49,400 bases of DNA from an uncultured Fibrobacter sp. (GTDB taxonomy: Bacteria > Fibrobacterota > Fibrobacteria > Fibrobacterales > Fibrobacteraceae). The notes under the pieces were generated by a model that saw only the letters and a list, made by a program, of their open reading frames with translations, was not told the origin of the DNA and did not search any database. The stretch lies in assembly GCA_947306025.1 (NCBI GenBank), contig CAMZFJ010000001.1, forward strand, positions 1 through 49,400, given 5' to 3'. The position numbers and the translations under genes are program-made. Of the stretch, positions 39,295-46,640 are shown piece by piece; the stretch's first letter is position 1; each line of letters starts with the position of its first letter.

Positions 39295-39600
39295 TTACCT
39301 CTTTTTTAGTTGGTTGATTTCGCTTTCAAGTTCCTTTATCCTGGCTTTCGCCATGTCCCATTCGACCTCGTGCTTGCGCAGTTTTTCGAGCTCTCCGCTG
39401 ATGGCTTCGAAAGTTTCGCGCAAGAGGGTCACGCTTTCGGCGCCTTCTTCGTTCCTGATGCTCACGGTCTTTTCATACTTGAGCAGGCGGTTCACGAGCG
39501 CATTTCTTTCTACCACGAGGGCATCGTAGGCGTGGTGCCATTTGCCCACTTCGCCTTCGAGCTGGCGCGTGTATTCCTTGTATTCTCCGATGGTCTGCAT
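39295..39600 (-). CDS. Coiled-coil protein, unknown
   Basis: A 101-residue protein from the ATG at 39600 (the longer frame is out-of-register). It is helical almost throughout: TIGEYKEYTRQLEGEVGKWHHAYDALVVERNALVNRLLKYEKTVSI, then LLRETFEAISGELEKLRKHEVEWDMAKARIKELESEINQLKKR. No family recognised. The stop lies 6 bases before the next ATG. Confidence 0.7.
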   Translation of the reverse strand: MQTIGEYKEYTRQLEGEVGKWHHAYDALVVERNALVNRLLKYEKTVSIRNEEGAESVTLLRETFEAISGELEKLRKHEVEWDMAKARIKELESEINQLKKR

Positions 39601-39608
39601 CTTGTAGC

Positions 39609-39818
39609 CTATCCTTTTAAATTCGCTTTCAGTTTCGCGAGCCTCTTGGCCGGGATGACCTTCTCCAGGTCCTGCATCGCGTGCCACGGGTTCATCCATT
39701 TGTTCACAAGCAGGGCGAGCTTTACCTTCGCGGGGCAGTCCTCCTTGATGGCGTGGCGGTAAGGCGCAAACATGCACCACATATTTTCCGCTCGATGTAC
39801 CATGGAAGGGTTCTTCAT
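39609..39818 (-). CDS. Hypothetical small protein (DUF6378-like context)
   Basis: A 69-residue basic protein: SMVHRAENMWCMFAPYRHAIKEDCPAKVKLALLVNKWMNPWHAMQDLEKVI. Aromatic and Cys residues near the N-terminus. I do not recognise it. The region 39819-40038 upstream holds an inverted repeat (40000-40027) and only very short frames, one of which is Cys-rich (C-R-T-C-E-G-C) but lacks a normal start. Confidence 0.65.
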   Translation of the reverse strand: MKNPSMVHRAENMWCMFAPYRHAIKEDCPAKVKLALLVNKWMNPWHAMQDLEKVIPAKRLAKLKANLKG

Positions 39819-39999
39819 GCCTGCGTCCTCGCGTCAAAAATTTCCACCCGTTCAGGGCTGCGGTGGATGGGATACCGCGTCGCAGATTACCGCCCAAATT
39901 TGTCCCTGCCGCATGAACCGTTCGCATCCTTCGCAAGTTCGACACTCATTCAGATGGAAAATGGTTAATGTAAAAAATCAAAGGAGACATCCGGCAGGG

Positions 40000-40027
40000 T
40001 TCCCGCGATCGTTTGTTCACGCGGGAA
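40000..40027 (-). terminator. Inverted repeat after ssb, possible terminator
   Basis: TTCCCGCG (40000-40007) and CGCGGGAA (40020-40027) form a perfect 8-bp stem with a 12-base loop, 11 bases after the ssb stop. No T tract follows directly (a TTTGATTTTTTA comes 21 bases later), so it may be an attenuator or mRNA 3' stabiliser. Confidence 0.45.
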
Positions 40028-40038
40028 TATCATGCGCC

Positions 40039-40503
40039 CTAGAAGGGCAAATCGTCGCCTAAATCTTCCTCGGTAGGTTGGCCTTCTGCGGGCGCGTATG
40101 GATTTCTCCTGCCGCTCGCGGAGCCCTGGGCGCTAACGCCTGCCGAGCCTCCCTGCGAGGCGTTCTGCCCGCGTGGCGTGAGTATCTGGAAGGATGTCGC
40201 GCTCACCTCGGTGATGCTCCTTTTCGAGCCCTGGTTGTCTGTCCAGCTCCGGTTCACGAGCTCGCCCTCGATAAAGAGCGAGATGCCATTGCCGATGCCG
40301 AGCTGCTCGAATGTTTCCGCAGCCTTTCCCCAGATCACGATATTATGCCAGGTAGTCTCTTCTTTCTGCTCTCCGTTGTTGTCGCGGTAGCGACGGCTCG
40401 TGGCGAGGGAGAATGAAACGCGCTTCCTGCCGTTCGGGCTTGCGCTTGTCCTCGGGTCCTGCCCGATGTTTCCGATGAGCATCACCTTGTTCAAATATGC
40501 CAT
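40039..40503 (-). CDS. ssb: Single-stranded DNA-binding protein
   Basis: A 154-residue SSB. OB-fold with the family start MAYLNKVMLIGNIGQDPR, then GRKRVSFSLATSRRYRDNNGEQKEETTWHNIVIWGKAAETFEQLGIGNGISLFIEGELVNRSWTDNQG. A Gly/Ala/Ser linker follows and the acidic tip EEDLGDDLPF, which recruits replication and repair partners. It belongs to the recombination module at 40-44 kb. Confidence 0.96.
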   Translation of the reverse strand: MAYLNKVMLIGNIGQDPRTSASPNGRKRVSFSLATSRRYRDNNGEQKEETTWHNIVIWGKAAETFEQLGIGNGISLFIEGELVNRSWTDNQGSKRSITEVSATSFQILTPRGQNASQGGSAGVSAQGSASGRRNPYAPAEGQPTEEDLGDDLPF

Positions 40504-40553
40504 GGTTGGTTTTTCCTTTTTTTTGCTTTTTCGCTTTTTTTTCTTGATGGGAA

Positions 40554-40742
40554 TTAGACCCAGAGTTGCAGCTCGGTTTGTTGCCTCTTGTCCCTCTTTG
40601 TCCTGCGGTGGATAGGCTTGTACCCGTCATAGCCGTGGTCGATGGCCCATTTCTCAAGAGCTTTAATGCGCTTGTAGAAGGGGCTTCTCGACCCGCAGCG
40701 CTTGAGCGCCATCTGCGTTGCCGGGTACTTCACCTGCCGCAT
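40554..40742 (-). CDS. Small basic hypothetical protein
   Basis: A 62-residue protein with many Lys/Arg (MALKRCGSRSPFYKRIKALEKWAIDHGYDGYKPIHRRTKRDKRQQTELQLWV). It lies between the annealing protein and ssb, 6 bases after the former, so a DNA-binding helper of recombination is possible. No family recognised. Confidence 0.68.
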   Translation of the reverse strand: MRQVKYPATQMALKRCGSRSPFYKRIKALEKWAIDHGYDGYKPIHRRTKRDKRQQTELQLWV

Positions 40743-40748
40743 CGAAAG

Positions 40749-41816
40749 CTACCCGAACATGTCGTTGTCGAGGTCGCCTTCGGGTTCTGCGCTGTCCGCA
40801 AATTCCGGCTCCGGTTCCGGTTCGGGTTCAGGCGCGGGTGCCGTGGCGGGCTGGCTCCTGGATGCGCTTGCCTTCTTCGCGGGGCTGTCGTTGCGAGTCT
40901 GCGCCTTCTGGGCGGCGGGCTCGACCTTCTTCTGTGCGGGAGCGGATGCGGATGCCGCAGCCTTCGCCTCGGCTTCCTTTTCGGCCTTGTCATCCATCAC
41001 CGCCTTCCAGGTAGTCTCGCCGTCCTTGATAGCGGAAAAGGTGGAGCGCAGGAGCTGGAGCTCCGTCGGGTCGATGCTGGAGAGCTCGTGACCGAGGAAA
41101 TCCTTGAGGGCCTCGACCGGCACGCCGAGCTGCGCGAAGGCGTCAATGATGCGGTTCTTCGCGGCATCCGGGTCGGCGGCATCCTGCTTCGCCATGGTCT
41201 GCCGCACGTAGTAGAGAGCCTCGTCCACGAGGTCGCCCGGAATGAGGCGCAGGCCGAGGGTGCGAACCGCCTTCGAGATGAGGGAGTTTTGCTTGTTCAG
41301 GATGTCATCGTCGGTGCCATGCAGGATGTAGACCGGCTTTCCGTAGGAATTCGTGCGGACCCGGATGGGCTTCTCGCCCTGGGGCAGCTTGGAGCGCTCC
41401 ACGGTCTTGGTGACGGTCACGTCCTGGGAAAAGTAGGTATTCGTTTCGAGGTCGCTTACGGCCACGCGGATCACGCGGCGCTCGTCATCTTCGGATACGG
41501 TGAAGGTCTCGGTCAAGATATTCGTCATGTTGCGGATGGCGGCTTCGACGAAGCGGATGCTCGGGCCTTCCACGCCCTTGCCGATGGGCTTGTGATAGAT
41601 AGCCACGCTCGCGAAGCTGGGACGGCGGGCATCCTTGAGCATATTCTGGCGCACGGCATCGAGGTCGCGGGGGCGGGCCAGCGCCATCTTGTAGCGGGCC
41701 TCCACGACCGCCTTCTGCTGGGCGGCCATGGCGAGAGCGGCGTTCTCGGACGCGGACTGCGCGGCTACCGGCAGGGCGTTTTCGGAGGGGTTGATAATTG
41801 CGGGTGTTTTTTCCAT
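40749..41816 (-). CDS. Putative single-strand annealing protein (RecT-like recombinase)
   Basis: A 355-residue protein. Residues 30-230 form a conserved block: ARYKMALARPRDLDAVRQNMLKDARRPSFASVAIYHKPIGKGVEGPSIRFVEAAIRNMTNI, then RRVIRVAVSDLETNTYFSQDVTVTKTVER, KQNSLISKAVRTLGLRLIPGDLVDEAL and RIIDAFAQLGVPVEALKDFLGHE. The C-terminus is a long Ala/Pro/Lys/Glu linker ending DLDNDMFG. This family sits next to YqaJ exonucleases in phages and is expected to anneal ssDNA; the exonuclease gene here is on the other side of promoter PD. Assignment by pattern and context. Confidence 0.7.
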   Translation of the reverse strand: MEKTPAIINPSENALPVAAQSASENAALAMAAQQKAVVEARYKMALARPRDLDAVRQNMLKDARRPSFASVAIYHKPIGKGVEGPSIRFVEAAIRNMTNILTETFTVSEDDERRVIRVAVSDLETNTYFSQDVTVTKTVERSKLPQGEKPIRVRTNSYGKPVYILHGTDDDILNKQNSLISKAVRTLGLRLIPGDLVDEALYYVRQTMAKQDAADPDAAKNRIIDAFAQLGVPVEALKDFLGHELSSIDPTELQLLRSTFSAIKDGETTWKAVMDDKAEKEAEAKAAASASAPAQKKVEPAAQKAQTRNDSPAKKASASRSQPATAPAPEPEPEPEPEFADSAEPEGDLDNDMFG

Positions 41817-41851
41817 TTGTTTTACCTCTTTTTGTAGATTTTTGTGTGCAT

Positions 41852-41880
41852 AATATACATTTTGCGTAGAGCTCCAAATC
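41852..41880 (-). promoter_or_regulatory. Early promoter PD (weak -35, TATATT)
   Basis: On the minus strand ATGTATATTATG (TATATT 41857-41852) matches PB and PC. The -35 is poor (GATTTG with 17 or ATTTGG with 16 bases). TATAAGAAATAAATAAG lies directly upstream. It drives the annealing protein and ssb. Confidence 0.55.
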
Positions 41881-41899
41881 TTATTTATTTCTTATATTT

Positions 41900-42877
41900 T
41901 TAGAGTCCCTTTGCGGTGATGCGGAGCACGCGTGCGCCCTGCTTCTTTGTCGTATGCTGGGCGATGAGGGCCTCGCGCTCTGCGGCATCCATCCCGGACA
42001 TCGCGATGGTCGCGATGCTTTCCCAGTCGATGCTCTCGCCATCCTTGTTGTTTTTCCAGGTGCAGATGCCGGGGATGACGGTCGCGTCGCCCATGTAGAC
42101 CTTGATGCGGTTGGAGAATTCGGCTTCGCGCTTCTCGGCATCCTTCTTGTCGGCCTTCGCCTTCTGCAAGGCTTTCACGGCCTCGATCATCTCGTCGCTC
42201 GCCTCCTTTTCCTCGTCGGCATGGCCCACGGCATATTCCTTCTTGATGAAATCGGAGGTGGCTTCGGAGCCGTCGGCCTCGGGCATCTGGTCGCCATCTA
42301 CATAGGGCCAGAAGGCGTCGGCAGCGTCAAGGATTTTCTTGGCGAGCTCTTCGTCATATTCCATGGTGTAGATGAAGAAATCCTGCCCGGAGAACATGAC
42401 CGCAAGGTGGGCAAACCTTGCGCCAGTGACCATCATCTGCACCTGGAGCTGGGCCTTGTAGTATTCGGGGAAGTCGGAGGTGTAGGCCTCGCCCCACTTT
42501 TCATCGCGGAAGCGGATGTTCTTGGCATCTACCGGGATGCCGAGGCTATGGTTCCAGCCATCGAGCGATGCGCCAAGGCGCGGGAATTCGTCGCAGGTGC
42601 GCAGGTCGTAGCCGTCCATGTGCTCCAGCTTGCAGTCGGTTTCCACTGCATAGAAATCCTTGAGGATGTTGGTTTCGAAGGACTTGCCCGCCTTCATCGC
42701 GGGAGTTTCAGCGAGGGGTTCGGCGCGGCCCGTCTTGTCGAGCCATACGTCGAAGATGCCTCCGAAGGGGGACACCCCGATGAGCTTCCCGGCATCGGTG
42801 CCGGTGATGTAGTGGCGGCGCTTTTCGAGCCATTCGGCCTTCTTGCCTTCGTCCTTTTGATTTTCGATATATTCCAT
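41900..42877 (-). CDS. YqaJ-type viral recombinase exonuclease
   Basis: A 325-residue nuclease of the PD-(D/E)XK superfamily. EWLEKRRHYITGTDAGKLIGVSPFGG (20-45), MKAGKSFETNI (E near residue 67), FPRLGASLDGW (catalytic D near 104), and PVDAKNIRF (DxK in place of ExK), then EYYKAQLQVQMMVTG. It degrades one DNA strand to feed the annealing protein, as lambda Exo does for Beta. Its stop lies next to the upstream element of PD; it follows the DUF1351 gene by 2 bases. Confidence 0.88.
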   Translation of the reverse strand: MEYIENQKDEGKKAEWLEKRRHYITGTDAGKLIGVSPFGGIFDVWLDKTGRAEPLAETPAMKAGKSFETNILKDFYAVETDCKLEHMDGYDLRTCDEFPRLGASLDGWNHSLGIPVDAKNIRFRDEKWGEAYTSDFPEYYKAQLQVQMMVTGARFAHLAVMFSGQDFFIYTMEYDEELAKKILDAADAFWPYVDGDQMPEADGSEATSDFIKKEYAVGHADEEKEASDEMIEAVKALQKAKADKKDAEKREAEFSNRIKVYMGDATVIPGICTWKNNKDGESIDWESIATIAMSGMDAAEREALIAQHTTKKQGARVLRITAKGL

Positions 42878-42879
42878 TT

Positions 42880-43980
42880 TTAATACCTCACGGAAAGATG
42901 GTTGATTTTGTTGTTTACGATGGCCTTCACGATTTCGCGGGCTGCGACCTCGTAGCCGTTGTCGGTAAAGCCTTGCAGGCGTTCAGCGATGATGGCTGCG
43001 ATGGCCTTGACTATGTCGTTGTTGACCGCCTTCATTTCGGGAGTCCATTTGGAGGGCTTCAGGTCGGGGATGCGCGGCGCGGGCTTTTCTTCCTGCTGCT
43101 GCGGGAAAGATGCGGGGCCATTCTCGGGGATGGTATAGCGGGCTTTCGCCTTTTCTTCCTCGCGCTGCATGGCCTCGCGCCTTGCGCGTTCCTCGGCCTC
43201 ATGGCGAGCCCTTTCTGCCTCTGCGGCCTTGCGTTCGGCTTCGGCCTTTTCGCGCTCCATGCGGGCCTTTTCTGCTGCGGCGCGGGCTTCGGCTTCCTCG
43301 CGGGCCTTGCGCTCTGCCTCTTCCTTGATCTTGTTCTCGCGGATGATGCGTTCGGCCTCTTCTTTCTTCTTGCGCAGTTCCTCCAGCTCGCGCTGCTCTG
43401 CCTCGCGCTTCGCTGCCGCATCCCGCATGGTAGCGAGAGCGGCGATTTCGGAGTCGTATGCCTTCAGCGCGTCCTCGTATGCTTCCTTCCATACCTCGGC
43501 GGTGACCGCTGCCCGCTGGGTTTCGAGTTCCTCGATCTTGGCGGCGAGTTCCTGGGAGTTGCAGGCGGCGCAGGCGAAGTGCGTGCCCTTGATGTCGTCG
43601 ATGGCCTTCTGCCGTTCCTCGATGTCGGTCACGGGCCTGCGGATTTCCTCCTGCAAACTCTCCATGCGCTCGCGGAAATCAGCGCGGTTCTTGTCGATTA
43701 CCTTGGGAAGCGCCTTGAGCTCTGCCACGACCGCCTTGCCGAGGTCATCGACCTTTTTCTTGACCGAGGCTATCTGCCGGGCGGCGGTCTTAATCTGGGA
43801 AATGCCCTCCTTCGTGGATGTATCCGCGACAAGGTTGCGGGCCATGCTTTCGATGCGGTCGGCTACCTTCTGGAGGTTTTCGCCATCCGCGAAAAATTGC
43901 TGCAAGTTCCCGTTATCGGATACGATGACGGAGTAATCGTCGCCAACCGATACGATGGGGTTTTCTGCATCTTGTTTCAT
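42880..43980 (-). CDS. DUF1351-like coiled-coil protein of the recombination module
   Basis: A 366-residue protein. N-terminal helices with VKKKVDDLGKAVVAELKALPKVIDKNRADFRERMESLQEEIRRPVTDIEERQKAIDDIK (about 72-130) match DUF1351, a family found beside RecT genes. Residues 185-285 form a long, very regular Glu/Arg/Ala coiled coil. The C-terminal 65 residues form a small helical domain. Likely an accessory of the annealing/exonuclease pair. CAGGAG RBS. Confidence 0.75.
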   Translation of the reverse strand: MKQDAENPIVSVGDDYSVIVSDNGNLQQFFADGENLQKVADRIESMARNLVADTSTKEGISQIKTAARQIASVKKKVDDLGKAVVAELKALPKVIDKNRADFRERMESLQEEIRRPVTDIEERQKAIDDIKGTHFACAACNSQELAAKIEELETQRAAVTAEVWKEAYEDALKAYDSEIAALATMRDAAAKREAEQRELEELRKKKEEAERIIRENKIKEEAERKAREEAEARAAAEKARMEREKAEAERKAAEAERARHEAEERARREAMQREEEKAKARYTIPENGPASFPQQQEEKPAPRIPDLKPSKWTPEMKAVNNDIVKAIAAIIAERLQGFTDNGYEVAAREIVKAIVNNKINHLSVRY

Positions 43981-44025
43981 TTGGTTTTCTCCTGTGAAGA
44001 GTGAAAGAAAAATAAAAATTTTATT

Positions 44026-44232
44026 CTAGAAAGTCTGCGAGAGCTGCCGAGCCATCCAGCATACCATCTCGAAGGAGCCTCCCCCGCGCCTGACATCGTT
44101 GATCTGCTTCATGACTTTTGCGTGGTTGGAAGCCTCGCCGCTTACCGCAAGATGCGCCCTGCCGTTCTTCTCGGTCACGGTGTATTCGGTGCGGCTCTTC
44201 GTGCTCTTGTATGTTATCGACCTATCTGCCAT
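44026..44232 (-). CDS. Small hypothetical protein
   Basis: A 68-residue, beta-then-alpha protein (SITYKSTKSRTEYTVTEKNGRAHLAVSGEASNHAKVMKQINDVRRGGG). No family recognised. It lies between the operon's small genes and the DUF1351 gene. Confidence 0.68.
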   Translation of the reverse strand: MADRSITYKSTKSRTEYTVTEKNGRAHLAVSGEASNHAKVMKQINDVRRGGGSFEMVCWMARQLSQTF

Positions 44233-44238
44233 AAATGT

Positions 44239-44463
44239 CTAGTCCTGGAATAAAGTTTTTTCGATTTCGATTTCCATGTTTTCCTCGATGTCCCTGCGGG
44301 TAGAGGCCACGCCGAGCTTCGCCTTCGCATATCGCCTCATTTGCCGGAGTTCGGGCTTCTTGCCTGCGGAAATGGCCTCCGCGATGTCGATGGCTGCTTC
44401 TGCCATTTCATCGAGAGCTGCCTGGTAGCATTCGTTCAGCTTTGCAAGGTCATCGAGAGTCAT
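44239..44463 (-). CDS. Small helical hypothetical protein
   Basis: A 74-residue protein, helical throughout (LAKLNECYQAALDEMAEAAIDIAEAISAGKKPELRQMRRYAKAKLGVASTRRDIEENMEIE). The middle resembles histone-like or 'HC1'-type short helices but is too short to assign. Unknown. Confidence 0.68.
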   Translation of the reverse strand: MTLDDLAKLNECYQAALDEMAEAAIDIAEAISAGKKPELRQMRRYAKAKLGVASTRRDIEENMEIEIEKTLFQD

Positions 44464-44469
44464 GGGAAA

Positions 44470-44682
44470 TTAACCCCAATAATAGTCGAGGGTGGAAATG
44501 AAAAGGTAAAGCGCGAAGATGGCGCAGACGAGCAGCTTGTCCTTGAGGTCGCTGTTCTTGTCGCGGTAGTGCTTGAGCCAGCCACCCTTCGGGCGCCACT
44601 CGTTGATTACGATGGCCCCGTCCTCGTGGATGCCGTCGGGAGCGGGTATGCCGCGCTGGAAAGAAATCTTTTTGTTATCCAT
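44470..44682 (-). CDS. Small C-terminally anchored membrane protein
   Basis: A 70-residue protein: a soluble N-terminus (RGIPAPDGIHEDGAIVINEWRPKGGW) and one membrane segment near the end (KLLVCAIFALYLFISTLDYYWG). It overlaps the preceding ribbon-helix-helix gene by 8 bases. Unknown role at the membrane. Confidence 0.7.
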   Translation of the reverse strand: MDNKKISFQRGIPAPDGIHEDGAIVINEWRPKGGWLKHYRDKNSDLKDKLLVCAIFALYLFISTLDYYWG

Positions 44683-44836
44683 TTTTCGTGTCTCCGTATT
44701 CCTTGATTACCGCCTCGGAAATGACCGCCGTGATGCTGGAGCAGATGCCCTTCGCCTTGCGGCGCTTCGCTTCCTTCGTGGCGATTTCGTGCGCCTTCGG
44801 CGTCACGGATGTCGGCTTGAGTGATGTTTTGCCCAT
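44675..44836 (-). CDS. Ribbon-helix-helix-like small protein
   Basis: A 53-residue protein from the ATG at 44836 (AAAGGA seven bases upstream, better than the upstream ATG at 44872). TSLKPTSVTPKAHEIATKEAKRRKAKGICSSITAVISEAVIKEYGD fits a ribbon-helix-helix fold in which a short strand precedes two helices. Likely a DNA-binding regulator. Confidence 0.62.
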   Translation of the reverse strand: MGKTSLKPTSVTPKAHEIATKEAKRRKAKGICSSITAVISEAVIKEYGDTKNG

Positions 44837-44855
44837 GATCGAGTCCTTTGGTTTT

Positions 44856-45050
44856 TTATGCCGCTTCGGCAAGCAGGCGGTCGCGCCAGGATGCGAGTTC
44901 CTCGATGCTCTTGTATCCGGTGCCGAGGTCGCCGTTCAGGAGATGGCGCACCCATGCGGATTTCTTGCTATTGCCGAACTGCTGCCACTTGCGGTTGTAA
45001 AGGTCGTAGATTTCGCCTGCGAGCTGCTTTCTTGTGGATTTTGTAGCCAT
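44856..45050 (-). CDS. Small hypothetical protein, first gene after promoter PE
   Basis: A 64-residue helical protein: STRKQLAGEIYDLYNRKWQQFGNSKKSAWVRHLLNGDLGTGYKSIEELASWRDRLL. Resembles short phage regulators but no family is recognised. AGAGGT RBS (AAAGAGGTTTTAAA) and promoter PE just upstream. Confidence 0.7.
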   Translation of the reverse strand: MATKSTRKQLAGEIYDLYNRKWQQFGNSKKSAWVRHLLNGDLGTGYKSIEELASWRDRLLAEAA

Positions 45051-45083
45051 TTTAAAACCTCTTTGCTTTTCGTTTCTGGTTTA

Positions 45084-45112
45084 AATATACATACATTTTT
45101 ATAAAAAGTCAA
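45084..45112 (-). promoter_or_regulatory. Early promoter PE (TTGACT-17-TATATT)
   Basis: On the minus strand TTGACT (45112-45107), 17 bases, TATATT (45089-45084), with an extended TATG before the -10. AT-rich upstream. It drives the recombination operon from 45050 to at least 41900. Confidence 0.75.
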
Positions 45113-45152
45113 TAAATTTTTTATAAAATTATGTAAATTCGGTTTTACAAAC

Positions 45153-46094
45153 CTAGAAAAGCGAAAGCTGGTCTTTCTGCTCGATGCCTACCTTCTCCAG
45201 CATCTCCTTGAGCCCGTGCTTTTCCATTATAGCCGCATAAATCTTCGGGTGATGCTTCCTGGCATATTCGATGTTTTTCAAGTCGCCGTGCGCGATCGGG
45301 ACCGGGCAGAACATGCAGCCGGTCCTTTTCAGGCCCGCTTCGGAGTACATGGGCGAAAGCTTGATGCCGTTCTCTTCGACGTATCGCATGACATCGCTTT
45401 CCAGCCATAAGGAAAGGGGAGTGCTCTTGTGCCTTTTGCCCTTGAAGGAATTGCAGCCCGCCTTCATCCAGCCAACGCTCCTGCGGAAGCTCTCTTCTGC
45501 CCGCGTTCCTATTATCGGGCTCCTGCCCGTTTTTTTCTCGTAGTTCATCATCGGCCTTTCTTTCATCAGCTTGCAGCAGTCGGGCGATATTTTCACGCCG
45601 CAGTCGAGCAGGAACGCCCATTTCTTGAACCTCTCCTTGTATCGGCTTTCCTTGCCATCGAGGTCAAGGCCATGCAGGCCGTTGACCGCGTATGTGGCGC
45701 CGCCCTTTGCCGCCTTGATGTACATCGCGACCTCCTTGCTTGGGTACACGATGCCGTCCTCCTTCAGGATTTTCGGGAAATGCTTTACCTGGTAGACTTC
45801 GGTCACGTTCTGGAATTCGCGCACGAATTTCACCTGCTCCGGGAATTCTATGCCGGTATTCGCGAACACCGCAGGAACATCGGGATAGATGGAGCGCACG
45901 AGATGCAGAAGGACGAGGGAGTCCTTGCCTCCGCTGAACGAAACGTAGACTCCGTTCACGCCTTCGTGCTCCACGAACTCCCGGATGACATCAAGCGCAT
46001 GTTCAACTTTCCATTCGTAGGGATGGCGCTGGAGCCTCCGCAGCTCGGCGGCGGGTTCGCGTTTCAGTTCCGCGATGATTTCTGCGTCGGTCAT
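45153..46094 (-). CDS. PAPS reductase-like PP-loop protein
   Basis: A 313-residue protein from the ATG at 46094, two bases after the preceding stop; the longer frame is out-of-register. It shows the PP-loop SGGKDS (54-59), HLVRSIYPDVPAVFANTGIEFPEQVKFV, then LLDCGVKISPDCCKLMKERPM, GTRAEESFRR and TGCMFCPVPIAHGDLKN. The Cys pairs could hold an iron-sulphur cluster as in DndC. Phage members of this family are thought to activate sulphate or act on nucleic acids. No Dnd partners are present, so phosphorothioation is not supported. Last gene of the long operon from PA. Confidence 0.85.
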   Translation of the reverse strand: MTDAEIIAELKREPAAELRRLQRHPYEWKVEHALDVIREFVEHEGVNGVYVSFSGGKDSLVLLHLVRSIYPDVPAVFANTGIEFPEQVKFVREFQNVTEVYQVKHFPKILKEDGIVYPSKEVAMYIKAAKGGATYAVNGLHGLDLDGKESRYKERFKKWAFLLDCGVKISPDCCKLMKERPMMNYEKKTGRSPIIGTRAEESFRRSVGWMKAGCNSFKGKRHKSTPLSLWLESDVMRYVEENGIKLSPMYSEAGLKRTGCMFCPVPIAHGDLKNIEYARKHHPKIYAAIMEKHGLKEMLEKVGIEQKDQLSLF

Positions 46095-46096
46095 CT

Positions 46097-46288
46097 CTAG
46101 CCATCCTTGAGCAGGGTTATCCCGTGGCGCTTCAGCACTTCGTTGAGGCGGGCGTTCTCTTCCTTGAGCAGCTTGTTCTCGCGCATGATGCTCTCGTATT
46201 CTTCCAGCGGTATCTGCGCATATAGCGGCTCCGCGTGCGTCTGTCCGGGGTGGAGCGGGTAGTTCTTGAAGTCGCATCCTTTGCTCAT
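46097..46288 (-). CDS. Small coiled-coil protein, short paralogue of 47754-48269
   Basis: A 63-residue protein from the ATG at 46288 (GGAGG RBS, ATGA overlap). MSKGCDFKNYPLHPGQTHA and then EPLYAQIPLEEYESIMRENK are nearly identical to the N-terminus of the protein at 47754-48269, and a short coiled coil follows (KLLKEENARLNEVLKRHG). Its DNA lies in a 93-bp direct repeat. Truncated duplicate or independent small protein; unknown function. Confidence 0.72.
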   Translation of the reverse strand: MSKGCDFKNYPLHPGQTHAEPLYAQIPLEEYESIMRENKLLKEENARLNEVLKRHGITLLKDG

Positions 46289-46323
46289 TTCGCCTCCGTC
46301 AGTTTTCGCCCGCACATCGGGCA
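46231..46323. repeat. 93-bp direct repeat, copy 1 (matches 48212-48304)
   Basis: Two copies, 1,981 bp apart, differ at only two positions by eye. Each covers the end of a zinc-ribbon gene (CPMCGRKLTE) and the start of the MSKGCDF gene. It marks a duplicated gene pair. Confidence 0.9.
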
Positions 46324-46494
46324 GAAATTGATATTTGCGTAAATTGGTCCACTAGCAACTTCGGCTTTGATTATCCATTGCCCATTCGGTCGCAACTTTG
46401 CGGGGATTAAATGTTGGACATATATTTTTTCTTTATAAATTCCGTCAAAACGGTATGCCATCGGCTTGTTTTTCATGTCGCAATACTCGCACAT
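46285..46494 (-). CDS. Small zinc-ribbon protein (paralogue of 48266-48490)
   Basis: A 69-residue protein from the ATG at 46494 (TGATG overlap): CEYC near the N-terminus and CPMCGRKLTEAK at the C-terminus, two CxxC pairs framing a beta-rich middle. The last 12 residues match those of the protein at 48266-48490. Unknown role; nucleic-acid or protein binding is likely. Confidence 0.75.
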   Translation of the reverse strand: MCEYCDMKNKPMAYRFDGIYKEKIYVQHLIPAKLRPNGQWIIKAEVASGPIYANINFCPMCGRKLTEAK

Positions 46495-46640
46495 CACTTC
46501 GCCTCCTTGCATAATGCGTTTGCCTTTTTGACAAGTTCCAGCGCTTCTTTTACTTCGGCTCTGGTTTCCTTATCTTTTATTTCACACGCCATCATAATCA
46601 AAATCCAAAAACAAGTGAATAGAATCCATACTTTCTTCAC
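46494..46640 (-). CDS. Putative small lipoprotein (48 aa)
   Basis: GTG at 46640, overlapping the upstream TGA (GTGA), opens M-K-K-V-W-I-L-F-T-C-F-W-I-L-I-M-M-A-C: a positively charged start, a hydrophobic stretch and a Cys in lipobox position, then a helical charged tail (EIKDKETRAEVKEALELVKKANALCKEAK). A signal peptide with lipid attachment or one membrane anchor. An exclusion lipoprotein or outer spanin are possibilities; early-operon location favours the first. Confidence 0.65.
   Translation of the reverse strand: MKKVWILFTCFWILIMMACEIKDKETRAEVKEALELVKKANALCKEAK

Noticed and set aside
39819..39965. Short Cys-rich minus-strand frame (C-R-T-C-E-G-C) before the gene at 39609-39818
   Set aside because: No ATG, GTG or TTG start in frame with an RBS; the only ATG nearby is in another frame.
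45153..46094. DndC-type DNA phosphorothioation gene
   Set aside because: DndA, B, D and E homologues are missing, and the PP-loop plus Cys pattern is shared by other PAPS reductase-like families.
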